64,000 nt of DNA, from NCBI RefSeq assembly GCF_013409255.1, contig NZ_JACCAS010000001.1:1-64000 (forward strand). The letters are read 5' to 3'. Each line of letters starts with the position of its first letter. The stretch's first letter is position 1. The DNA comes from Paraburkholderia bryophila. GTDB lineage: Bacteria > Pseudomonadota > Gammaproteobacteria > Burkholderiales > Burkholderiaceae. Of this stretch, positions 19,419-26,856 are shown one piece after another. The translations under genes and the position numbers were made by a program. The notes beneath the pieces are model-generated. The model did not search any database and had not been told where the DNA came from. It saw only the letters and a list, made by a program, of their open reading frames with translations.

Positions 19419-20444
19419 ATGAAGTTGCCATCGGATACGTCGACGTTAGCGAGCGAGGGGCGCGTCTCCGGCCTCAAAGCGCGCCTCTTCGCGCCGGCCG
19501 CGCTGCAAAAAATGCTGGCGTTTGCAAGCCTGATTCTGCTGCTGGTGTTCTTCAGTTTCGCGTCGCCGGCATTCATGCAGATCGACAATATTCTCGGCAT
19601 TCTGCAGGCCACGGCCGTCAACGGCGTGCTGGCGATTGCCTGCACGTTCATCATCATTACCGGCGGTATCGATCTGTCGGTCGGCACGCTGATGACATTC
19701 ACCGCCGTCATTTGCGGCGTGTTTCTGACTTACTGGCATTTGCCGATGTGGACCGGCGTGCTCGCGGCGATCGGCGCCGGCGCAATGTGCGGGACCATTT
19801 CCGGAACCCTCATCGCCAAGATGAAAATCCCGCCGTTCATCGCGACGCTGGGCATGATGCTGCTGCTCAAAGGGCTCTCGCTGGTGGTCTCGGCCGACAA
19901 GCCGATTTACTTCACCGACACCGAAAACTTCACCCTGATCTCGCAGGACTCGCTGATCGGTTACGTGCTGCCGAACCTGCCGGTGCCGAACGGCGTGCTG
20001 ATCCTGTTTTTCCTCGCGATCGTGAGTTCGCTGACATTGAATCGCACGGCGCTCGGCCGCTACACGTTCGCGCTCGGCAGCAACGAAGAAGCGGTGCGTC
20101 TGTCCGGCGTGAACGTCGACCGCTGGAAGATCGCCATTTACGCGCTCGGCGGGGCCATTTGCGGCATTGCCGGCTTGTTGATCGCGTCGCGGCTGAATTC
20201 CGCGCAGCCGGCGCTCGGCCAGGGCTATGAACTCGAAGCGATCGCCGCCGTGGTGATCGGCGGCACGTCGCTGAGCGGCGGCGCGGGCACGATCCTCGGC
20301 ACGATCATCGGTGCGTTCATCATGAGCGTGCTGACCAACGGCCTGCGCATCCTGTCGGTCGCGCAGGAATGGCAGATCGTCGTGACCGGGCTCATCATCA
20401 TTCTCGCGGTCTATGCCGATATCCTGCGGCGCAGCAAGCGCTGA
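19419..20444 (+). CDS. Sugar ABC transporter permease (RbsC type)
   Basis: 341 residues, CUT2 (BPD_transp_2) permease with about nine to ten membrane helices after a polar N-terminus of about 30 residues. Landmarks are ITGGIDLSVGTLMTFTAVI, KMKIPPFIATLGMMLLLKGL, LGSNEEAVRLSGVNVDRWK and AVVIGGTSLSGGAGTILGTI, all typical of RbsC relatives. It forms the membrane channel for the neighbouring ATPase. It starts 16 bp after that gene and is part of the same operon; the binding-protein gene follows 87 bp later. Confidence 0.92.
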   Translation: MKLPSDTSTLASEGRVSGLKARLFAPAALQKMLAFASLILLLVFFSFASPAFMQIDNILGILQATAVNGVLAIACTFIIITGGIDLSVGTLMTFTAVICGVFLTYWHLPMWTGVLAAIGAGAMCGTISGTLIAKMKIPPFIATLGMMLLLKGLSLVVSADKPIYFTDTENFTLISQDSLIGYVLPNLPVPNGVLILFFLAIVSSLTLNRTALGRYTFALGSNEEAVRLSGVNVDRWKIAIYALGGAICGIAGLLIASRLNSAQPALGQGYELEAIAAVVIGGTSLSGGAGTILGTIIGAFIMSVLTNGLRILSVAQEWQIVVTGLIIILAVYADILRRSKR

Positions 20445-20531
20445 CACGCCACAAACGAAATCAAAAAAGGGAAGCGCGAAAGGGCTTCCTCATTACTGAA
20501 GGCGGTGGTCCACCTTAGGAGGAGAGTTGCC

Positions 20532-21473
20532 ATGTTGAATCGAAAACTATTCGGTGTCGTGGTCGGCGTGGGCGCGCTGGTCGGCGTGACGAATCTGGCC
20601 CGTGCGGAAGAACCGTATATTCCGCTGATCTCGAAGGGCTTCCAGCATCAGTTCTGGCAAGCCGTTAAATCCGGCGCCGAACAGGCGGCGAAGGAACAGA
20701 AAGCCCGCATCACGTTCGAGGGCCCCGAAACCGAGGCCATGGTCGACAAGCAGATCGATATGCTGTCGGCGGCGCTTGCCAAGAAGCCTCAAGCGCTCGG
20801 CATTGCCGCGCTCGACAGCAAAGCGGCCATTCCGCTGCTGCGCCGTGCGCAGGCCGCCAAAATACCGGTGATCGCGTTCGACTCGGGTGTCGACAGCGAC
20901 ATTCCGCTCACGACCTGCGCGACCGACAATCTCGCCGCGGCCGCTCTCGCCGCCGACAAGATGGCGGCGGCAATCGGCGATTCGGGTGAAGTGGGTCTCG
21001 TGGTGCACGACCAGACCAGCCGCACGGGCGTGGACCGTCGCGATGGTTTCCTGAACGAGATGAAGGCGAAGCATCCGAACGTCAAGATCGTGTCCGTGCA
21101 GTACGGCGGCGGCGACCACTTGAAGTCCGCGGAAATCGCCAAGGCGATGATCCAGGCCAATCCCAACCTGAAGGGGATTTTCGGCTCGAATGAAGGCTCG
21201 GCCGAAGGCGCGGCGATCGGCGTCAAGGAGTCGGGCAAGAAGCTCGTGCTGATCGGCTACGACTCCGGCAAGGAGCAGAAAGACGACATCAACTCCGGCC
21301 TGATGCTGGGCGCGATCACGCAGAACCCGGTCGGCATCGGCAAGTGCGTCGTCGATTCCGCGATGAAGGCGCTGAAGGGCGAGAAGCTGCCGAAGAAGGT
21401 CGACACGGGCTTCTACTGGTACGACAAGAGCAATATGAGCGATCCGAAGATTGCCGCCGTGCTGTATGACTGA
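20532..21473 (+). CDS. Periplasmic sugar-binding protein of the ABC importer
   Basis: 313 residues. Signal peptide about 1-24 (LFGVVVGVGALVGVTNLARA ending at the AEE cleavage region), then a type I periplasmic-binding fold: PYIPLISKGFQHQFWQAVKS, LAAAALAADKMAAAIGDSGE, then GIFGSNEGSAEGAAIGVKES and LIGYDSGKEQKDDINSG. The start is the ATG behind AGGAGGAG, the strongest Shine-Dalgarno site in this operon, which fits the need for excess binding protein. It resembles the ribose/fucose/rhamnose group (peripla_BP_4). The ligand is inferred as L-fucose or a related deoxysugar only from fucD next door. Confidence 0.9.
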   Translation: MLNRKLFGVVVGVGALVGVTNLARAEEPYIPLISKGFQHQFWQAVKSGAEQAAKEQKARITFEGPETEAMVDKQIDMLSAALAKKPQALGIAALDSKAAIPLLRRAQAAKIPVIAFDSGVDSDIPLTTCATDNLAAAALAADKMAAAIGDSGEVGLVVHDQTSRTGVDRRDGFLNEMKAKHPNVKIVSVQYGGGDHLKSAEIAKAMIQANPNLKGIFGSNEGSAEGAAIGVKESGKKLVLIGYDSGKEQKDDINSGLMLGAITQNPVGIGKCVVDSAMKALKGEKLPKKVDTGFYWYDKSNMSDPKIAAVLYD

Positions 21474-21595
21474 GTTGCGCCGATAAGGCGCAATGGGAGA
21501 GGCCGCGCGCATGGCGCCGGCCTTTCTCTTTCTGGTTCCGTCGGGCAGGGTGGGGACAGGCGGACATCGATAGCTGTCGCTCAGGAGCGTGCCAA

Positions 21596-22900
21596 GTGAC
21601 TACGATCACCAACCTGTCCGTGCGGGACATCCGCTTTCCGACCTCGCGTTCGCTGGACGGCTCCGACGCAATGAACGCGGCGCCGGATTACTCCGCCACC
21701 TACGTGACGCTCGAAACCGATTCATCGCAGCCGCAAGGGCTCACCGGTCATGGCCTGACGTTCACGATCGGGCGCGGCAACGAGATCTGCGTGGCGGCGG
21801 TGAAGGCGCTGGCGCCGTTGGTCGTCGGCCGGACGCTCGAAGAGATCGCGGCAAACATGGGCGCGTTCTGGCGCGCGCTGACGTCGGACAGTCAACTGCG
21901 CTGGATCGGTCCGGACAAGGGCGCGATGCATCTGGCGACGGCGGCCGTCGTCAATGCCGCCTGGGACCTGTGGGCCAAAGCGGAAGGCAAGCCGGTGTGG
22001 AAGCTGCTGGTCGACATGAGCCCGGAAGACCTCGTGCGGTGTCTCGACTTTCGCTATGTGACCGACGCGATCACGCCGCAGGAAGCGATCGCGATGCTGC
22101 ATCGTCATGCGTCGACACGCGGCGAGCGCGAAGCGGAGATGCTCGCGCAGGGCTACCCGGCGTACACGACATCGGCGGGCTGGCTCGGCTATGACGACGA
22201 CAAGATCCGCCGCCTCGCGCGCGAAGGCGTCGCGCAGGGTTGGACGCATTTCAAGCAGAAGGTGGGCGGGAATCTCGACGAAGACATGCGCCGCGCGCGC
22301 ATTCTCCGGGAAGAGATCGGCCAGAACCGCAAGCTGATGATGGATGCGAACCAGGTCTGGGACGTCGACGAAGCGGTCGCGAACATGCGACGCCTCGCGC
22401 AGTTCGACCCGTGGTGGATCGAAGAGCCGACCAGCCCCGACGACATTCTCGGCCACGCGGCGATCCGTCAGCGGCTCAAACCGATCGGCGTGGCGACCGG
22501 CGAGCATTGCCAGAATCGGGTGATGTTCAAACAGTTGCTGCAGGCGCAGGCCATTGATTTTTGTCAGGTCGACAGTTGCCGGCTGGGCGGTTTGAACGAA
22601 GTGATCGTGGTCCTGCTGATGGCGGCCAAATTCGGCGTGCCCGTGTGTCCGCATGCGGGCGGAGTCGGATTGTGCGAGTACGTGCAGCATATTTCGCTGC
22701 TCGACTATGTCTGCGTGTCGGCGTCGCTGGAGAATCGGGTGCTCGAGTATGTGGATCATCTGCATGAGCATTTCGTCGATCCGGTAGTGATCCGCAATGG
22801 ACGTTATATGCCGCCGCAGCGCCCCGGCTACAGCATCGAAATGCATGCGGCGTCGCTCGACCGGTATCGTTTTCCTGACGGCGCGGCCTGGACGACTTGA
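21596..22900 (+). CDS. fucD: L-fuconate dehydratase (enolase superfamily)
   Basis: 434 residues, close to Xanthomonas FucD (441 aa). It dehydrates L-fuconate to 2-keto-3-deoxy-L-fuconate in the non-phosphorylative L-fucose pathway. Recognised motifs: LDGSDAMNAAPDYSATYV near the N-terminus, FKQKVGGN with the KxK catalytic lysines, metal ligands in MMDANQVWD, WWIEEPTSPDD and VATGEHCQNR, and the catalytic His in VCPHAGGVGLCEYVQH. GTG start, with AGGAG about 9 nt upstream. It follows the ABC importer in the same direction. L-fucose dehydrogenase and lactonase genes are not in the window. The assignment rests on motif resemblance to FucD rather than to galactonate or tartrate dehydratases. Confidence 0.9.
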   Translation: MTTITNLSVRDIRFPTSRSLDGSDAMNAAPDYSATYVTLETDSSQPQGLTGHGLTFTIGRGNEICVAAVKALAPLVVGRTLEEIAANMGAFWRALTSDSQLRWIGPDKGAMHLATAAVVNAAWDLWAKAEGKPVWKLLVDMSPEDLVRCLDFRYVTDAITPQEAIAMLHRHASTRGEREAEMLAQGYPAYTTSAGWLGYDDDKIRRLAREGVAQGWTHFKQKVGGNLDEDMRRARILREEIGQNRKLMMDANQVWDVDEAVANMRRLAQFDPWWIEEPTSPDDILGHAAIRQRLKPIGVATGEHCQNRVMFKQLLQAQAIDFCQVDSCRLGGLNEVIVVLLMAAKFGVPVCPHAGGVGLCEYVQHISLLDYVCVSASLENRVLEYVDHLHEHFVDPVVIRNGRYMPPQRPGYSIEMHAASLDRYRFPDGAAWTT

Positions 22901-22942
22901 GAGCGCGCGACGCTGGCCGTGTCGCCGTTTCGCCTCGCTGAT

Positions 22943-22970
22943 GCCGCTGGAACGGAACGCGTCCAGCGGC
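22943..22970 (+). terminator. Hairpin after fucD
   Basis: GCCGCTGGA (22943-22951) pairs perfectly with TCCAGCGGC (22962-22970) around a 10-nt loop, 43 bp after the fucD stop. It is followed by mixed sequence rather than a T run, so it is a probable but not classical terminator separating the sugar operon from the secretion island. Confidence 0.5.
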
Positions 22971-23003
22971 CACCTCCGCTATCCCCGCCACTTCAGCGTC
23001 AAA

Positions 23004-23025
23004 AATGGTCCGTACCATTCGACAC
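23004..23025 (+). promoter_or_regulatory. Island dyad operator, site 1 (upstream of gspI)
   Basis: AATGGT-CCGT-ACCATT is a perfect 6-bp inverted repeat with a 4-bp centre (23004-23019), followed by CGACAC. The same element recurs in front of four other genes of the island. It lies about 180 bp ahead of gspI in a 301-bp gap that contains no other gene. Confidence 0.65.
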
Positions 23026-23201
23026 GTTGATGCCACAGGCGTCCGTTACCGTCAGCGGACTGCTTCCCGCCCAACCCTGCGGTCCGATGCGAATGCGGTA
23101 TTGCCGCGCCATCGGCGGCGCGTGACCGCTTGCGCAATCCGACGACGTGGCGGGAGCCGACCTGATCGCCTGTTCTGATCGTTTCTTCTGCGGGGAATCC
23201 G

Positions 23202-23684
23202 ATGAGTGTCCGTCCGATAGGGCACGCGCCTGCCGCCTGGCCATGGACGCGGCCGATGCGGCCGACGAGGCCGATGTGTCCGACGTGGCCGATGCGTGCG
23301 CGCGCAACGACCGGCGAGTCCGGTGGCTTCACGCTCATCGAAGTGCTGATCGCGCTCGCGATCGTCGCCATTGCGCTGGGCGCGGTGCTGCGCGCGATCG
23401 GCTCCCTCGCGTCGGACACCGACAGTGCGCGCGCACGTTTGCTCGCGCTGTGGAGCGCGGACAATGCACTGGCGGCCATCCGTATTTCATCCAGTTGGCC
23501 GCCCGTGGGACGCAGCACCTTCGCCTGTCCGCAGGGACAGTATCCGTTCGTCTGTCGTCAGGTGGTGACGGCGTTCGAAAGCCCGCTGGTGCGTCAGGTG
23601 ACGGTGAGCGTGTTGCCGTCCGCGTCGAGCCGCAGCGTCCTCGCCGAAGTCGTGACCGTGGTGCAGGATGAAGCGCGTCACTAG
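23202..23684 (+). CDS. gspI: Type II secretion minor pseudopilin GspI
   Basis: 160 residues. Prepilin peptidase site GG/FTLIEVLIALAIVAIALGAV at about residue 42, with the conserved Glu at +5 of the mature form. The sequence then has LLALWSADNALAAIRISSSW and WPPVG, which match GspI. It builds the pseudopilus tip with GspJ and GspK. The start at 23202 follows GGGGAA; it gives an unusually long 41-residue leader made of RPM/RPT/CPT/WPM triplets encoded by a 9-bp tandem repeat. A later ATG at 23292 would give a normal 12-residue leader but has no clear ribosome site. The last 17 bp overlap gspJ. Confidence 0.85.
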   Translation: MSVRPIGHAPAAWPWTRPMRPTRPMCPTWPMRARATTGESGGFTLIEVLIALAIVAIALGAVLRAIGSLASDTDSARARLLALWSADNALAAIRISSSWPPVGRSTFACPQGQYPFVCRQVVTAFESPLVRQVTVSVLPSASSRSVLAEVVTVVQDEARH

Positions 23685-24330
23685 CCCGCGCGGCGCGCCG
23701 CGAGCGAAGGGCTTCACGCTGATCGAGATGCTGGTCGCGATCACGCTGCTCGCCGTGATTGCGCTGCTGTCGTGGCGCGGCCTCGACGCGACGATTCGCG
23801 GACGCGACGACATCGCCGCGAGCCTCGGCCAGACGCGGCTGATCGGCCGATACTTCTCGCAGATGCAATACGACCTGCTGAACCTCGTCACCGCCGACGA
23901 GGTGTTCGGACCGCCCTTGCGCATCCGGCCCAATGAACTCGTGCTGGTTCGGCACCTCGGCATCGGCAGCGGGCCGACCCAGGTGCAGGTGGTGCGCTAT
24001 CAGTTGAAGGGCCGCGAACTCATCCGCAGCGCCTCACAGCCGCTCAGCTCGCTCGCCGATCTCGACGACGCCCTGCAGCACATGGATCAATTCGCGCGCA
24101 TTGTTGTCAGCGACAACGCGCGCTCGATGCAACTGGCGGTGTGGATCGCGCCGGACGGCTGGACCTCCAGTCAGCCGGCCGTCGAGGCAGCGTATACGCG
24201 TTTTCTGTCGCAGCACGGCATCAGCAATATCACGTCGCTCGGTATGCCGTTACCGCGTGGCCTCAAGTTCACCGTCGCGCTCGGCAGTCCGCCGGTCGAA
24301 TTCGTGCGGATGATTCCGATCGGGCAATAA
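23668..24330 (+). CDS. gspJ: Type II secretion minor pseudopilin GspJ
   Basis: 220 residues. Prepilin leader of 15 residues (MKRVTSPRGAPRAKG) before FTLIEMLVAITLLAVIALLSW, with Glu at +5. The sequence continues WRGLDATIRGRDDIAASLGQ, typical of GspJ, which sits with GspI and GspK at the pseudopilus tip. Its ATG lies inside the end of gspI, so the two are translationally coupled. No further gsp gene follows; the next gene is a TPR protein on the same strand. The rest of the pseudopilin set is found 22 to 30 kb away. Confidence 0.88.
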   Translation: MKRVTSPRGAPRAKGFTLIEMLVAITLLAVIALLSWRGLDATIRGRDDIAASLGQTRLIGRYFSQMQYDLLNLVTADEVFGPPLRIRPNELVLVRHLGIGSGPTQVQVVRYQLKGRELIRSASQPLSSLADLDDALQHMDQFARIVVSDNARSMQLAVWIAPDGWTSSQPAVEAAYTRFLSQHGISNITSLGMPLPRGLKFTVALGSPPVEFVRMIPIGQ

Positions 24331-24367
24331 GGCGTGCGCTAGAACCCATCCTCGGTTCGGTGCCGCA

Positions 24368-24420
24368 TTGCCGTCACATTGCAGCCCCGTTGCCGTCACA
24401 TTGCAGCCGCATTTCGCTCA
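24368..24420 (+). promoter_or_regulatory. 11-bp phased direct-repeat array upstream of the first TPR gene
   Basis: TTGCCGTCACATTGCAGCC occurs twice exactly with a 22-bp period (24368-24386 and 24390-24408). Read in 11-bp steps it is CCGTCACATTG, CAGCCCCGTTG, CCGTCACATTG, CAGCCGCATTT. The 7+4 layout and the GTCA core are what PhoB boxes look like (consensus CTGTCAT repeated every 11 bp). Interpretation as PhoB sites is inference. Confidence 0.5.
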
Positions 24421-24446
24421 ATTCAATGCGCTAAGCATAGTCGAGG

Positions 24447-24480
24447 AAATGTTCCGTAACTTTCGTCATACGCCTGTTAT
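24447..24480 (+). promoter_or_regulatory. Island dyad operator, site 2, overlapping a Pho-box-like repeat
   Basis: AATGTT-CCGT-AACTTT (24448-24463) is an imperfect copy of the island dyad. It is followed by TCGTCAT-ACGC-CTGTTAT (24463-24480), which matches 11 of 14 informative positions of the CTGTCAT-N4-CTGTCAT PhoB consensus. Located about 100 bp ahead of the TPR-glycosyltransferase operon. Confidence 0.55.
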
Positions 24481-24578
24481 CGCCCGTCCCTAGTCTCGGT
24501 ATGAGGCAGTCACTTTCAAAGATCGTTGCACGCGATTGAAGTGGCGGCGCGTAGCGCAACATGACGAGGGGAGCGAAC

Positions 24579-26807
24579 GTGGAGGTGGGATACTCACAAG
24601 ACACGCGAGCCGGCGCGCAGAGCGGCGACGCGTCGGCCATGCGGCGAAGCGTGGCGAATTTATCGCGGGCCAAAGATTGGCATGCGGCAGGGCGCTTCGA
24701 TGAAGCGGCGCGCGAGTATGAAGCGCTGCTGGCCAACGACCCCGACAACCCCGATCTATTGCACCTCTACGGCGTGCTGCACTATCAGCGCGGCGCGGTG
24801 GCCGACGCCGAGTCGTTGCTGCGCCAATCGATTGCGTTGGCGCCCACCGCGCGCGCGCTGTCCGATCTCGGCGCGGTGCTGGCCGAATCCGGACGGGCCG
24901 ACGCCGGCCTCGCGCAGTTCGACGCCGCGTTGCGGCTCGATCCGCTCGACATCCAGACGCTGGTGCGCAAGGGCAATACGCTGACGGCGCTGCGTCGCCA
25001 TGCGGCGGCGCTCGATGCGTTCGACCGTGTGCTGTCGATCTCGCCGCTCGTGCTCGACGCGTTGTGCAATCGCGGCGGCGCGTTGCGCGCGTTGGGGCGC
25101 CGCGAGGAAGCGGTCGATACGTACGATCGCGCGCTCGTCGTCGATACGGCCTCGTTCGAATCGTGGTTCAACCGTGGCCTGGTGCTGCGCGAATTGCAGC
25201 GCACCGCCGAGGCGCTGCAATGCTTCGAGCGAGCGATTGCAATCCAGCCCGGCAATGCGGTGATGCTGTCGATGCGCGGCCAGTGTCTGGTGGACCTCGG
25301 TCGGCTGAACGAAGCGCTCGCGGCCTTCAACGAAGCCATCGCAGCCGAGCCCGGCATGATCGAGGCGCTCTACAACAGCGCGGTCGCACTCGACCGCCTT
25401 GGGCGATCCGCAGAAGCGATCGGCCGCTGCGCGCGGGTGCTGGCGTTGGAGCCGCAGCATGCGCACGCGTTGACCTGTTGCGCCAATGCGATGCTGCAAT
25501 TGAAGCGCTACGACGCGGCGTTGTCGAACTACGACCTCGCGCTGAAGATCGACCCCGACGCGGCCGAAATTCACTGCAACCGCGGCACCGCATTGCGCTA
25601 TCTGAAGCGCTACGACGACGCGCTCGCCAGTTACGACGCAGCGCTCGCGCGCGACCACCGTTTCGGCGAAGCGTGGACCAACCGCAGCAACGTGCTGCAG
25701 GATCTGCATCGCTACGACGAAGCGATGAGCGCGCTCGACAAGGCGATGCTTATCCGACCGGACCACGCGACCCACTTTTTCAGTCGCGGCAATCTCCACT
25801 ACGACACCGGACGTCACGACGCAGCGCAAGCCGCCTACGACCGCGCGATCGAACTGAAGGCGGACTACGTCGACGCGCATTTCGCGCGGGCCTCGCTGTA
25901 TCTCGCGCAAGGCAACTTCGCGCGAGGCTGGGCCGGCTACGAATGGCGTCTGCGGGACGCTGAGCTGGCGCGACACTATCGCCCGTTCGCGCAACCGTTG
26001 TGGCGCGGCGACGAGCCGCTCGACGGCAAGACGATCCTGATCTACGCGGAACAGGGCTTCGGCGACACGCTGCAGTTCTGCCGCTACGCGCCGCAGCTAG
26101 CGGCGCTGGGCGCGCGCGTGGTGCTCGAAGTCCAGCCGGCGTTGCGCAAGCTGATGACGACGCTGGCAGGTCCCGCACAAGTGCTCGCGCGAGGCGAGCC
26201 GCTGCCGGCCTTCGACTATCAGTGTCCGCTGCTCAGCCTGCCGTTTGCGTTGCGCACGGAACTATCGAGCATCCCGCGTCATACGCCGTATCTGCATGCG
26301 GACCCGGAGCGCGCGCGGCAATTCGCTGAACGGCTTGGCAACGGGCGTCGTCCGCGCATCGGGCTGGCGTGGTCCGGCAATCCCGAGCATCGCAACGACC
26401 ACAACCGTTCGATCGATTTCGCGCAGCTCGCGCCGCTGTTCGCGCTGGACGTCGACTGGATCAGCCTGCAAAAGACCGTGCGCGAGCAGGACGAAGCGTT
26501 GCTCGGCGACTCGCCCCTCATCCGCATCGACGGCGAACTCGACGATTTCGCCGACACCGCGGCGCTGATCCGTTCGCTCGATCTGGTGATCTCCGTCGAC
26601 TCGGCGGTCGCGCATCTGGCCGGCGCGTTGGGTCAGCCGGTCTGGGTGCTGTTGTCGGACCCGGCCGAATGGCGCTGGCTGCGCGAACGCGCGGACAGTC
26701 CGTGGTATCCCGACGCGCGGCTGTTCCGGCAAAGCACGCCGGGTCAGTGGGGCAGCGTGATCGAAGCGGTCAAGGTGGCCATCGGCCAGCCGGACGCAGA
26801 AGACTGA
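24579..26807 (+). CDS. TPR protein with C-terminal glycosyltransferase-like domain, paralogue 1
   Basis: 742 residues from a GTG preceded by AGGGGAG; an ATG 18 bp upstream lacks a ribosome site. Residues about 20-450 are tandem 34-residue TPRs (for example ALCNRGGALRALGRREEAVD). The remaining 290 residues are a GT-B-like domain with EQGFGDTLQFCRYAPQLAAL, IGLAWSGNPEHRNDHNRS, ISLQKTVREQDEALL and VDSAVAHLAGALGQPVWVLL. This is the pattern of TPR-fused GT9/GT41-like proteins. No signal peptide, so it is cytoplasmic. It heads a run of three paralogues directly upstream of the giant exoprotein, so glycosylation of that protein or assembly of a surface glycan is plausible but unproved. Confidence 0.8.
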   Translation: MEVGYSQDTRAGAQSGDASAMRRSVANLSRAKDWHAAGRFDEAAREYEALLANDPDNPDLLHLYGVLHYQRGAVADAESLLRQSIALAPTARALSDLGAVLAESGRADAGLAQFDAALRLDPLDIQTLVRKGNTLTALRRHAAALDAFDRVLSISPLVLDALCNRGGALRALGRREEAVDTYDRALVVDTASFESWFNRGLVLRELQRTAEALQCFERAIAIQPGNAVMLSMRGQCLVDLGRLNEALAAFNEAIAAEPGMIEALYNSAVALDRLGRSAEAIGRCARVLALEPQHAHALTCCANAMLQLKRYDAALSNYDLALKIDPDAAEIHCNRGTALRYLKRYDDALASYDAALARDHRFGEAWTNRSNVLQDLHRYDEAMSALDKAMLIRPDHATHFFSRGNLHYDTGRHDAAQAAYDRAIELKADYVDAHFARASLYLAQGNFARGWAGYEWRLRDAELARHYRPFAQPLWRGDEPLDGKTILIYAEQGFGDTLQFCRYAPQLAALGARVVLEVQPALRKLMTTLAGPAQVLARGEPLPAFDYQCPLLSLPFALRTELSSIPRHTPYLHADPERARQFAERLGNGRRPRIGLAWSGNPEHRNDHNRSIDFAQLAPLFALDVDWISLQKTVREQDEALLGDSPLIRIDGELDDFADTAALIRSLDLVISVDSAVAHLAGALGQPVWVLLSDPAEWRWLRERADSPWYPDARLFRQSTPGQWGSVIEAVKVAIGQPDAED

Positions 26808-26856
26808 ACTCGACTGAAAAACGCCGGGCGCGAGCGCGGCAACAGGGGCTGAAACG

